Both the position numbers and the translations under genes were made by a program. Source: Anaeroplasmataceae bacterium (GTDB lineage Bacteria; Bacillota_I; Bacilli_A; Acholeplasmatales; Anaeroplasmataceae). From it: a stretch of 42,662 nt of DNA. The notes under the pieces were generated by a model. It was not told the DNA's origin. It did not search any database and worked only from the letters and a program-made list of their open reading frames with translations. The stretch lies in contig JAIDKZ010000156.1 of assembly GCA_029051735.1 (NCBI GenBank), forward strand, positions 1 through 42,662, written 5' to 3'. Shown one piece after another: positions 35,782-42,662 of this stretch (position 1 is the first letter of the stretch; each line of letters starts with the position of its first letter).

Positions 35782-35965
35782 GACTGTAAAGGTTACTTGT
35801 ACTACATGTGGTAGCGTATTTGAATCTGGTTCTGTTTTAGGCGAGATTCGTGTTGATACATGTTCAAATTGTCATCCATTCTATACTGGTAAGCAAGCAT
35901 TTACTCAGGCAGATGGTAGAGTTGAGAAGTTCAACAAACGTTATGGTATGAAAGAAAATAAATAA
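35753..35965 (+). CDS. rpmE: 50S ribosomal protein L31, zinc-binding type
   Basis: A 70-residue large-subunit protein. [19 protein letters not shown] and the signature [12 protein letters not shown] with FNKRYG identify it; the paired cysteines show the zinc-carrying (C+) form, which in Bacillus is replaced by a zinc-free paralogue under zinc limitation. The track start at 35732 adds seven unlikely residues; the ATG at 35753 has AAGGAG upstream. It has its own promoter and terminator. Confidence 0.95.
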   Translation: MKKGIHPDYKTVKVTCTTCGSVFESGSVLGEIRVDTCSNCHPFYTGKQAFTQADGRVEKFNKRYGMKENK

Positions 35966-35973
35966 GGATAAGG

Positions 35974-35999
35974 AAGCTCACTTAAAGATGAGCTTTTTT
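35974..35999 (+). terminator. Terminator after rpmE
   Basis: AAGCTCA and TGAGCTT form a 7-bp stem with an 8-nt loop, followed by TTTTTT. It stands between rpmE and tdk, whose own promoter is not evident, so tdk may depend on read-through. Confidence 0.82.
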
Positions 36000-36025
36000 A
36001 TTGTAAAAATTGTAGGAGAAGAAAT

Positions 36026-36604
36026 ATGAGATATTATAATGATAAGCCGGGTTGGATTGAAGTAATTTGTGGACCAATGTTTGCAGGAAAAACAGAAGAA
36101 TTAATTCGTAGAGTAGTACGTATGGATTTTGCTAAAAAGAAATATTTGATTTTTAAACCAACAATTGATAATCGTTATTCATTTTGTGAGGTCGTATCTC
36201 ATAGTAAAAGATCTGCAAAAGCGATTAACATAAGTGCTTCTAAGGAGATATTTGATCATATTCATGAGGAAATAGAAGCTGTTATTATTGATGAAGTTCA
36301 GTTTTTTGATGATGATATAATTGAAATTTGTAGAAATCTTGCAAATCAGGGATTGCGAGTAATCTGTGCAGGTCTAGATTGTGATTTTAGAGGAAATCCG
36401 TTTCCTGTAGTTGCGAATCTATTGGCAATGGCAGAAAGTATACATAAGTTAACTGCAATTTGTGTTTGTTGTGGCATGGAAGCAACAAAGACACAACGAA
36501 TTATCAATGGCAAACCTGCAAAGTATAATGATCCTACTATTTTGGTTGGAGAAAAGGAATCTTATGAGCCAAGATGTAGAAAATGTCATGTGGTGTTACA
36601 ATGA
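36026..36604 (+). CDS. tdk: Thymidine kinase, type II
   Basis: This phosphorylates thymidine to dTMP for nucleotide salvage. The P-loop GPMFAGKT (16-23), catalytic Glu90 in IDEVQFF, the [15 protein letters not shown] lasso region and zinc cysteines (CVCCG and CRKCH) are all present. At 192 residues it is of normal length. A GTAGGAGAAG site precedes the ATG. It overlaps tadA as ATGA; the neighbourhood with rpmE is common in Firmicutes. Confidence 0.96.
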   Translation: MRYYNDKPGWIEVICGPMFAGKTEELIRRVVRMDFAKKKYLIFKPTIDNRYSFCEVVSHSKRSAKAINISASKEIFDHIHEEIEAVIIDEVQFFDDDIIEICRNLANQGLRVICAGLDCDFRGNPFPVVANLLAMAESIHKLTAICVCCGMEATKTQRIINGKPAKYNDPTILVGEKESYEPRCRKCHVVLQ

Positions 36605-37050
36605 CATCAGAGTATTTTATGAAGGAAGCATTAAAGGAAGCGCAAAAAGCATATAAAAAGAAAGAAACACCAATTGGAGCGGTTGCAGTATATCACAATA
36701 AAATTATTGCTAGAGCGCATAACCAAAGAGAAACAAAGCGTAATGCTATTTCTCATGCAGAAGTATTGGTTATCAATCGTGCTTGTAAGAAATTGAAAAG
36801 TTGGCGTTTAGATGAAGTTATCATTTATGTCACATTAGAACCTTGTATTATGTGTGCTGGTGCTATGATTCAAGCAAGAATAAAAGAAGTTGTCTATGGC
36901 GCAAAAAATTTAAGGTTTGGAGCTCATACAGGGCCACTCAATTTATTTAATGCAGAATATAATCACTTTGTTCAAATTCAAAGTGGAGTTCTTGAGTCAG
37001 AATGTAAAACGATATTATCTAATTTCTTTAAAGAGTTAAGGAATAAGTAA
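36601..37050 (+). CDS. tadA: tRNA-specific adenosine deaminase
   Basis: This converts A34 to inosine in the anticodon of tRNA-Arg(ACG). The zinc and catalytic motif is HAEV (His52, Glu54), with PCIMC (Cys82, Cys85), followed by the family's [17 protein letters not shown]. The ATG at 36601 overlaps the tdk stop; the track start at 36583 is 18 bases too early. At 149 residues it is of usual length. It has no separate promoter, so tdk and tadA form one unit. Confidence 0.94.
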   Translation: MTSEYFMKEALKEAQKAYKKKETPIGAVAVYHNKIIARAHNQRETKRNAISHAEVLVINRACKKLKSWRLDEVIIYVTLEPCIMCAGAMIQARIKEVVYGAKNLRFGAHTGPLNLFNAEYNHFVQIQSGVLESECKTILSNFFKELRNK

Positions 37051-37053
37051 TGC

Positions 37054-37082
37054 TTGATTTTAAATTTGAAATATGCTATTAT
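37054..37082 (+). promoter_or_regulatory. Promoter of the SRP RNA gene
   Basis: TTGATT, 17 bases, then TATTAT with a TG extension (TGCTATTAT). Predicted start 37089 matches the first paired base of the RNA. Confidence 0.82.
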
Positions 37083-37088
37083 TAAAAA

Positions 37089-37177
37089 GTCCTTAATCAA
37101 TTATTTACGGTGAACCAGGTCAGGATCGGAAGGTAGCAGCCTTAAGCTAGTAAGTAATGTGGTTAAGGCGTTTTTTT
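37089..37177 (+). ncRNA. ffs: Signal recognition particle RNA, small bacterial (4.5S-like) type
   Basis: The conserved domain IV is seen as CAGGTCAGGATCGGAAGG followed by TAGCAGCC, with the GGAA tetraloop that binds Ffh. The ends pair: CCTTAATCA with TGGTTAAGG and ATTATTTAC with GTAAGTAAT, forming a single long hairpin. A TTTTTTT run ends it. The length, about 85 nt, is the short form lacking the Alu domain found in Bacillus SRP RNA. Confidence 0.95.
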
Positions 37178-37182
37178 ATGCC

Positions 37183-37208
37183 AAAAAATAAAGCAGCATT
37201 TGCTGCTT
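37183..37208 (-). terminator. Terminator of the Xaa-Pro aminopeptidase gene
   Basis: On the minus strand AAGCAGC, a 4-nt loop and GCTGCTT are followed by TATTTTTT. It begins at the stop codon and lies tail-to-tail with the SRP RNA terminator. Confidence 0.85.
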
Positions 37209-38997
37209 ATATTGCTTTTGTATATTCTTTTAACCATTCTTTTTCTTCATTTGTTAAATAAGGTTCTAAGGTTTCAAAAACTTTTTCATGGTATTGATTG
37301 AGCCATTTCTTTTCATCAGAAGTTAAAAGCTTTTTTTCAATAGCATCTAAATCAATAGGAGCATAGGTTATGGTTTCAAATCCTAAAAATTCACCAAACT
37401 CATTTGAATCCTTTTCAACACATAGTAATTCATTTTCTATGCGTATACCATATTTGTTTTCTAAATATATTCCAGGTTCATTTGTTGTAATCATACCTGG
37501 AACAAGAATTGCTGAATCATTTCGTTCTGGGACAGTTTTCCACCGAAATCCATTAGGTGCTTCATGAACAGATAATAGGTAACCTACACCATGACCAGTA
37601 CCACATTTATAATCCATTAGAAGCTTCCATATTGGACCACGAGCTAAAATATCTAAATTCATACCTCTAGTTCCTTTTAAGAAAACTGCTTCTGATAATG
37701 CAATCACAGATTTTAATACAGTGGTAAAATGAAGTTTTTGTGTTGAGGTGAGTGAACCTAAGGCCAATGTTCTTGTTATATCTGTAGTTCCATCTAAATA
37801 ATGACCTCCTGAATCAATTAATAATAAATCTTCAGGTTTTAAAGTGGCATTTGTGGCTGGAGTGGCAGAGTAATGCATCATTGCCGCATGCTCTTTATAT
37901 GCACATATTGTATTAAAAGAAACATCAACAAATCCTTCTTGATTTTCTCTTTGTTTTTGTAAATATTCTGATACTGAAATTTCAGACATAGAAGAGGAAG
38001 TCTGAATATTATTTTTAAGATAATACATAAACTTTGTAAATGCCACACCATCCTTAATGTGTGCTGAGATAATATTTTTGATTTCTGTTTCATTTTTTAT
38101 AGCCTTCATTAATAAGGAAGGATTTGAAAAGTTCATTAAAGTATTTTCAGAAATAATATTTAAATAAGTAGAATAATTGATTATATTATAATCTACTAAA
38201 ATATTTTGATTATTTAAATTTTTTATAAATTCATAGAAATAAAAATAAGTATTTAATATGATCTTATTTTCTTTTAAATAGGATTCTAACATTTTATCTA
38301 ATTTGCGTTGGTCTAAAAATAGATAGCAATCTTCATAGGTTATAATTGTATAAGCTAGAAAAACGGGAGTATGTTCTATATCATTTGCTCGTAAATTATA
38401 TAGCCAAGCTTGATCTTCTAGACTAGTCAAAATATGAACTGTAGCATTTTTTTGTTTCATTTCTTCTCGAATTAAATTAATCTTTTCTTGAAATGATTTC
38501 CCTGTAAAAAATGTCTCTAATTTATAGATAAAGGAAAAAGGAAGATTAGGACGATCTGACCAAACTTCTTGCAAAATATCTTCATCAGCTTTAATTTTAA
38601 TATTAGGTAAATTTTTTATTAATTCTAATACCATGTTTGCAGATAATACTTTCCCATCAAATGCTAATGTATCACCTTCTATTAAATAATTAGATAAAAA
38701 TTCTGTAATTGTAGGTACACCTGGATTCCCTTGTTTCATAAGAACGATAGGTCGATTTTCAATTTGTTTTGCAGCTTGAATATGATATCTACCATCTGTC
38801 CATAAATAAGCTTTATCTTGTGTGATGATTAAAGTACCAGCAGAACCAGTAAATCCAGTTAAAAATGCTCTTCCTTTAAAATATGAAGAAACATATTCAC
38901 TATTATGATAATCTGAGGTTGGAATTATATAAGCTTTAATTTGTTTTCTTCCTAAAATTTTTTGAAAATTTCTAATTTTATCCATGATGTTTTTCAT
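37207..38997 (-). CDS. pepP: Xaa-Pro aminopeptidase (M24B)
   Basis: This is a metallopeptidase that removes N-terminal residues before proline. Two creatinase-like N-terminal domains (about 1-310) precede the pita-bread catalytic domain, with metal ligands in DSGGHYLDGTTDITRT, GTGHGVGYLLSVHE, TNEPGIYLE and RIENELL. No signal peptide is present, so it is cytoplasmic. The ORF track begins at a TTG (39021) that lies on the probable -10; I take the ATG at 38997 after AAGGAAAGG, and the ATG at 38985 is also possible. Length of about 596 fits the long form of the family. Confidence 0.94.
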   Translation of the reverse strand: MKNIMDKIRNFQKILGRKQIKAYIIPTSDYHNSEYVSSYFKGRAFLTGFTGSAGTLIITQDKAYLWTDGRYHIQAAKQIENRPIVLMKQGNPGVPTITEFLSNYLIEGDTLAFDGKVLSANMVLELIKNLPNIKIKADEDILQEVWSDRPNLPFSFIYKLETFFTGKSFQEKINLIREEMKQKNATVHILTSLEDQAWLYNLRANDIEHTPVFLAYTIITYEDCYLFLDQRKLDKMLESYLKENKIILNTYFYFYEFIKNLNNQNILVDYNIINYSTYLNIISENTLMNFSNPSLLMKAIKNETEIKNIISAHIKDGVAFTKFMYYLKNNIQTSSSMSEISVSEYLQKQRENQEGFVDVSFNTICAYKEHAAMMHYSATPATNATLKPEDLLLIDSGGHYLDGTTDITRTLALGSLTSTQKLHFTTVLKSVIALSEAVFLKGTRGMNLDILARGPIWKLLMDYKCGTGHGVGYLLSVHEAPNGFRWKTVPERNDSAILVPGMITTNEPGIYLENKYGIRIENELLCVEKDSNEFGEFLGFETITYAPIDLDAIEKKLLTSDEKKWLNQYHEKVFETLEPYLTNEEKEWLKEYTKAI

Positions 38998-39012
38998 CCT
39001 TTCCTTTTTAAC

Positions 39013-39018
39013 ATTATA
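39013..39018 (-). promoter_or_regulatory. Candidate -10 of the Xaa-Pro aminopeptidase gene
   Basis: TATAAT on the minus strand, 15 bases before the preferred ATG. No good -35 is visible and the leader would be very short. Confidence 0.4.
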
Positions 39019-39046
39019 CAACTTTTTTAAAACAAATAAAATCCTT

Positions 39047-39074
39047 TTGAATAAAATGAAATTTATGTTATAAT
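39047..39074 (+). promoter_or_regulatory. Promoter of the cvpA-like gene
   Basis: TTGAAT and TATAAT at 16 bases with a TG extension (TGTTATAAT), facing away from the aminopeptidase gene. Confidence 0.8.
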
Positions 39075-39107
39075 ATTTTTCATAAGGAGATAGGATGTGA
39101 TATCAAA

Positions 39108-39839
39108 ATGGATTTGAAAATTTGTGGTATTTTAGATATAGTTTTTATACTATTATTATTGCTATCTTTGTTTATTGGGTATAAAAAGGGGTTTTTGAAA
39201 AAGGCAGTAGGAATGGTTGGTCTTTTTTCAGGACTAATTGTAGCTTTTGTTTTTTGTACTCAGTTTGCGGAATGGTTGGAAAAAACAGGTTTAATCTATG
39301 ATGACTTATATGCTAAGATTCATGGAAATGTTTTGTCGTCTAAGTTGTTTCAGGATAATTTTTTGAATCTTACAGATGCAACAGTATCTGAAGTTCTTCA
39401 AAGTATAGGAGTTCCTAAGTTTTTTGCTTCTTTATTTGCAGGGCATATAAAAGAAAGTGTTCAGATTGATGTATTAGCGCATAACATTTCTCATTTTTTT
39501 GCACATACATTGATGGTTATTATTAGTTTTTTAATTTTATTTATAGGAATTTTTCTTTTAGCTTTAGTATTAAAGATTGTTATTAATCTTTTACGTGGCA
39601 ATAAAATAATACGTGTTTTAGATGGGATTTTAGGAATGGCATTGTATGCTTGTTTATTTCTAATTGGAATTTACATTATTTTTATGATGATGAGATTGAT
39701 GGAAAATGTTGAATTTTATCAGCCTGTAAAAAAGTTTTTAGATGTAGATATGATGCTTGCTGATTCTGAAAGATTTAGAATCACAAAATATTTTTATGAG
39801 CATAATATTTTATATGATTTAATTAGTTTGTTGTTTTAA
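39108..39839 (+). CDS. cvpA: CvpA-family membrane protein
   Basis: A 243-residue integral membrane protein. The N-terminus (ILDIVFILLLLLSLFIGYKKGFLKKAVGMVGL) is the typical CvpA start, a helix followed by YKKGFL, and four or so hydrophobic segments are seen overall. CvpA is named for colicin V production but its molecular role in Firmicutes is unclear. It is larger than the usual 160-180 residues, with an added hydrophilic stretch near 60-130. A TAAGGAGAT site lies 20 bases upstream. Confidence 0.82.
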   Translation: MDLKICGILDIVFILLLLLSLFIGYKKGFLKKAVGMVGLFSGLIVAFVFCTQFAEWLEKTGLIYDDLYAKIHGNVLSSKLFQDNFLNLTDATVSEVLQSIGVPKFFASLFAGHIKESVQIDVLAHNISHFFAHTLMVIISFLILFIGIFLLALVLKIVINLLRGNKIIRVLDGILGMALYACLFLIGIYIIFMMMRLMENVEFYQPVKKFLDVDMMLADSERFRITKYFYEHNILYDLISLLF

Positions 39840-39841
39840 AG

Positions 39842-39870
39842 AACTGTGATTTTTTTCACGGTTTTTCTTT
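39842..39870 (+). terminator. Terminator after the cvpA-like gene
   Basis: AACTGTGA and TCACGGTT pair (one G-T) with a T6 loop, followed by TTTTCTTTT. Confidence 0.78.
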
Positions 39871-39887
39871 TAAAGATTGTAGCTCTA

Positions 39888-39896
39888 TGATATAAT
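39888..39896 (+). promoter_or_regulatory. Extended -10 promoter of the 39929 gene and transketolase
   Basis: TGATATAAT, a perfect TGn-TATAAT, 33 bases before the ATG; the -35 region is poor. Confidence 0.68.
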
Positions 39897-39928
39897 AAAA
39901 TATGGGTTTTTAGAAAGGAATTTATGAT

Positions 39929-40636
39929 ATGAGAATTAATCCTAAGTTGTATGAGGTTGCAAATGAAGCAACACCTGTAGAAGTACAGGAATTTGATGAA
40001 AGAAAAATAGAAATATTTTTCATGGATGATTATCCAGCTGTAAAGGAAGAGTTTATTAATCAAGGGAAGTTTGCTACTTGGTCATCTATTGATGGCAAGA
40101 ATTATCGTGTATTTATAGAAACAGGTTATTATGAAGAGTTAAAAGAGTTATACACTCAGCCTGTAAATAAGATTTGGGTTGATTTTTGGGATACGTGTGA
40201 AAATATTTCAAAGAAAACAACAAGAACAGCAATTATCCCTGTAACTATATCTGCTGTTGCATTAGTATTTTTGTTTTATTTTGTTTTGCCAAAAGAAGTG
40301 CAATTCTATGTAATGCTTGCGGTTGTGGTTGTTGCGTTTGGACTAATGATGTTTTTTAATCGTTTAACTAAAAAGAAGATTTATGATGCTAATAGAAATA
40401 GTGTTGAAGAAATTAAAAAGGCAGTAGGGGGCACTAATAATTTTGACAGACTTATTGATAGACAAAAAACTTATATGGATGAATACTACGATGCTTTATA
40501 TGCAGATGAGGAATCTGATGAAGAGGAAGTAGAGTCTATTGAAGCTGAAGGTTCAAATGAAAACGCCATAGAAGCACCTGTATTGGAAGCAGAGATTGAA
40601 GAAGTAAAAGAAGAAAAGGTTGATCAAAATGAGTAA
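39929..40636 (+). CDS. Unknown membrane protein with two helices and an acidic tail
   Basis: No family is recognised. A soluble N-terminal part (about 1-95, with FMDDYPAVKEEF and WSSIDGKNYRVFIETGYYEELK) is followed by two adjacent hydrophobic segments (about 103-147, a hairpin), a Lys/Arg-rich stretch, and a strongly acidic C-terminal tail (residues 190-235, Glu-rich). The pattern suggests both ends lie in the cytoplasm. An AAAGGAA site precedes the ATG. The end overlaps the transketolase gene, so they are coupled, but a functional link is not evident. Confidence 0.8.
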   Translation: MRINPKLYEVANEATPVEVQEFDERKIEIFFMDDYPAVKEEFINQGKFATWSSIDGKNYRVFIETGYYEELKELYTQPVNKIWVDFWDTCENISKKTTRTAIIPVTISAVALVFLFYFVLPKEVQFYVMLAVVVVAFGLMMFFNRLTKKKIYDANRNSVEEIKKAVGGTNNFDRLIDRQKTYMDEYYDALYADEESDEEEVESIEAEGSNENAIEAPVLEAEIEEVKEEKVDQNE

Positions 40637-42605
40637 TTATATTGATGATTTGTGCATTAAATCCTTACGTGTTTTAGGAGCAGAAATTATTACCAAAGCG
40701 AAGAGTGGGCATCCAGGTATTGTGTTAGGTGCTGCTCCAATTGCACATACTTTATTTACTAGACATTTAAATATTGATTCTAATGATGAAAAGTGGTTTA
40801 ACCGTGATCGGTTTATTTTGTCAGCTGGACATGGTTCTGTATTATTATATATGATGCTTCATTTTTCTGGATTTGGCATTACGATTAATGATTTAACTGA
40901 ATTTAGACAAAAAGGAAGTTTAACTCCAGGTCACCCTGAATATGGACATACACCAGGTGTTGAAATGACAACAGGTCCATTAGGACAGGGTTTTGCATCT
41001 GCAGTAGGAATGGCTATTGCAGAGTCTCATTTGGCTGCAAAATTTAATAAACCAAATCTAGATATTGTAGACCATAATACTTATGTTTTATGCGGTGATG
41101 GAGATTTACAAGAAGGTGTTGCTATGGAGGCTGCATCTTTAGCAGGTCATTTGAAGTTGAACAAACTAATTGTATTGTATGATTCTAATGATATTCAGTT
41201 AGATGGTGTGGTATCTTTGGCTAATACAGAAAGCATTGAAAATAAATTTAAGGCAATGAATTGGAATTATATTAGAGTAGAAGATGGAAATGATGTAGAA
41301 GAAATTGATGAGGCAATAAAAAAAGCTAAAAATTCTAAGAGTCAGCCTACTTTAATTGAAGTGAAAACTATTATTGGATATGGAGCTCCAACAAGTGGGG
41401 AGTGTAGTGTTCATGGTAAGCCATTGTCAGATGAAGAAGTCCAAATATTGAAAAATAATTTGGATTATAACCAAATGTCTTTTGCAGTCCCTCAAGAAGT
41501 AAGAGAGTTCTATAAGAATAATGTAAAAGAACGTGGAAGTCAAGCAAATTCCAATTGGAACTTTATTATGGCACAATTTGCAAAAAAATATAATGAAGAA
41601 TATGAACTGCTCAATCATTATATGTTTGATGATTTTAGAATTGAAGATTATGATGATTTACCTGAATTTGAAGTTGGAAGTAGTGTTTCAACTAGAACTG
41701 TAATGGGGAAAGTAATGGATTGGGCTTCATCTAAACTTCCTAATTTAATTGGTGGTTCTGCAGATTTATCCTCCTCTACTATGATTAAGGGAGCCGGAGG
41801 CATATATGGAGGCGTAAATCTAATAGGAAGAAATATAAAATTTGGTGTAAGAGAGCATGCAATGGGAGCTATCGCAAATGGTATTACATTACATGGAGGT
41901 CTTAGAGGATTCTGTTCTGGATTCTTTGTATTTAGTGACTATTTGAAACCAGCAATAAGATTAGCTGCGATTATGAAGATTCCAACAATGTTCTTATTTT
42001 CCCATGATTCTTTGTGTGTTGGAGAAGATGGTCCTACACATCAGCCAGTTGAACAGTTAGCTATGTTTCGTAGCATGCCAAACATCAATGTCTTCCGTCC
42101 AGCTGATGCAAAAGAAATGGCTTCAGCTATGATTTTAACTTTAGAAAATAAAGAAAATCCTACAATTATTGTTTCTACAAGACAAAATTTACCTGTTTTA
42201 GATTGTACTAATCTAGAGGGGGTTTCAAAAGGAGCATATATTGTTTTTGAACCTAAGGGAACTCCAGGATCTTTATTAATAACTTGTGGTAGTGAATTGG
42301 ATCTTTGCATTTCAGTTGCAAAAAAATTAGAAGAAGAAAATATTTTTACTAGAGTAGTTTCCATGCCTTCTATGGATTTGTTTGAGCGTCAAAGTGAGGA
42401 GTATAAAAATAAAGTAATGCCAAAGCGTATTACAAAGCGAATGGCTGTTGAAATGGGAGCAAGCATGCCGTGGTATAAATATGCTTCTGTCGTTCATGGA
42501 ATAGATGAATTTGGTAAATCTATGCCTTTAAAATATATTGCAGAAGAATATGGATTTACAATTGATGTAATCTATAAAGAATTTTTAGAAATGTATAATA
42601 AATAA
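40629..42605 (+). CDS. tkt: Transketolase
   Basis: A thiamine-diphosphate enzyme of the non-oxidative pentose phosphate pathway, moving two-carbon units between sugar phosphates. The family features are KSGHPGIVLGAAP, GPLGQGFASAVGMAIAE, the ThDP motif GDGDLQEGVAMEAA, the catalytic Glu context GVREHAMG and DGPTHQPVEQLA. The ATG at 40629 is chosen over the TTG at 40620 because it has AAAGG upstream and gives the standard N-terminus. At 658 residues it is full-length. It closes the transcript before a strong terminator. Confidence 0.97.
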   Translation: MSNYIDDLCIKSLRVLGAEIITKAKSGHPGIVLGAAPIAHTLFTRHLNIDSNDEKWFNRDRFILSAGHGSVLLYMMLHFSGFGITINDLTEFRQKGSLTPGHPEYGHTPGVEMTTGPLGQGFASAVGMAIAESHLAAKFNKPNLDIVDHNTYVLCGDGDLQEGVAMEAASLAGHLKLNKLIVLYDSNDIQLDGVVSLANTESIENKFKAMNWNYIRVEDGNDVEEIDEAIKKAKNSKSQPTLIEVKTIIGYGAPTSGECSVHGKPLSDEEVQILKNNLDYNQMSFAVPQEVREFYKNNVKERGSQANSNWNFIMAQFAKKYNEEYELLNHYMFDDFRIEDYDDLPEFEVGSSVSTRTVMGKVMDWASSKLPNLIGGSADLSSSTMIKGAGGIYGGVNLIGRNIKFGVREHAMGAIANGITLHGGLRGFCSGFFVFSDYLKPAIRLAAIMKIPTMFLFSHDSLCVGEDGPTHQPVEQLAMFRSMPNINVFRPADAKEMASAMILTLENKENPTIIVSTRQNLPVLDCTNLEGVSKGAYIVFEPKGTPGSLLITCGSELDLCISVAKKLEEENIFTRVVSMPSMDLFERQSEEYKNKVMPKRITKRMAVEMGASMPWYKYASVVHGIDEFGKSMPLKYIAEEYGFTIDVIYKEFLEMYNK

Positions 42606-42614
42606 TTTATTGAC

Positions 42615-42643
42615 ATCAAGCTCATTTGAGCTTGATTTTTTTT
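42615..42643 (+). terminator. Terminator after transketolase
   Basis: ATCAAGCTC and GAGCTTGAT form a perfect 9-bp stem with an ATTT loop, followed by a run of T. Confidence 0.92.
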
Positions 42644-42662
42644 ATCTTAAGTTTCTTTATTT

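Noticed and set aside
37089-37177. Riboswitch before the minus-strand gene
   Set aside because: The conserved GGAA tetraloop domain and full-length pairing identify it as the SRP RNA.
1-42662. Mycoplasma-type code (TGA as Trp)
   Set aside because: malF, tdk and other genes end at TGA at natural lengths and Trp is encoded by TGG.
1-42662. CRISPR array, transposon or prophage
   Set aside because: No regularly spaced repeats and no transposase, integrase or phage structural gene among the frames.

Overview
The window looks like a piece of an uncultured low-GC Firmicute of the Bacilli/Erysipelotrichia/RF39-like type, probably host-associated. This is inferred from the very AT-rich sequence, strong AGGAGG-type ribosome binding sites, lipobox lipoproteins, and a cysS-mrnC-rlmB-sigH-rpmG-secE-nusG order like that of Bacillus. 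TGA is used as a normal stop (malF, tdk) and TGG encodes Trp, so this is not a code-4 mollicute. No species is claimed. There is no gene-free stretch over 300 bases, and I saw no tRNA, rRNA, IS element, phage gene or CRISPR array.

Bases 1-13436 form a starch/maltodextrin locus on the + strand. It holds a sugar-binding lipoprotein (5' end off the window), two permeases, an alpha-amylase lipoprotein, a giant MalK-type ATPase with a coiled-coil tail, two small unknown lipoproteins, a type I pullulanase lipoprotein, and a starch-binding-module lipoprotein. Both hydrolases and the binding modules appear membrane-anchored outside the cell. Starch would be bound, debranched and cut at the surface, and the products imported by the ABC transporter.

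Bases 13437-20664 carry housekeeping and envelope genes: asnA, tsaD, an M3 oligopeptidase, uppP, then a separate operon of a DUF1576-type membrane protein, a 112-aa unknown and a PAP2 phosphatase. Bases 20681-25489 are a minus-strand operon for a two-gene 2-hydroxyacyl-CoA dehydratase activator-type system plus a short Crp/Fnr-like regulator. A beta-helix-like lipoprotein is transcribed divergently from it.

Bases 27336-37177 hold the translation/transcription cluster: cysS, mrnC, an unusual P-type ATPase, rlmB, a sigH-like factor, rpmG, secE, nusG, rpmE, tdk, tadA and the SRP RNA gene. The minus-strand Xaa-Pro aminopeptidase follows, then a CvpA-like protein, an unknown two-helix membrane protein and transketolase, ending in a clear terminator.

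The most unusual points are the MalK-type ATPase with a roughly 475-residue extension, the P-type ATPase with a roughly 380-residue predicted ectodomain between its last two helices and a PSGL motif in M4, the split activator/dehydratase-like pair with no recognisable fermentation partner, an Arg-rich upstream ORF overlapping the rpmE start, and a regulator gene whose start codon follows directly on an intrinsic terminator. I did not find a clear-cut new defence or mobile system.
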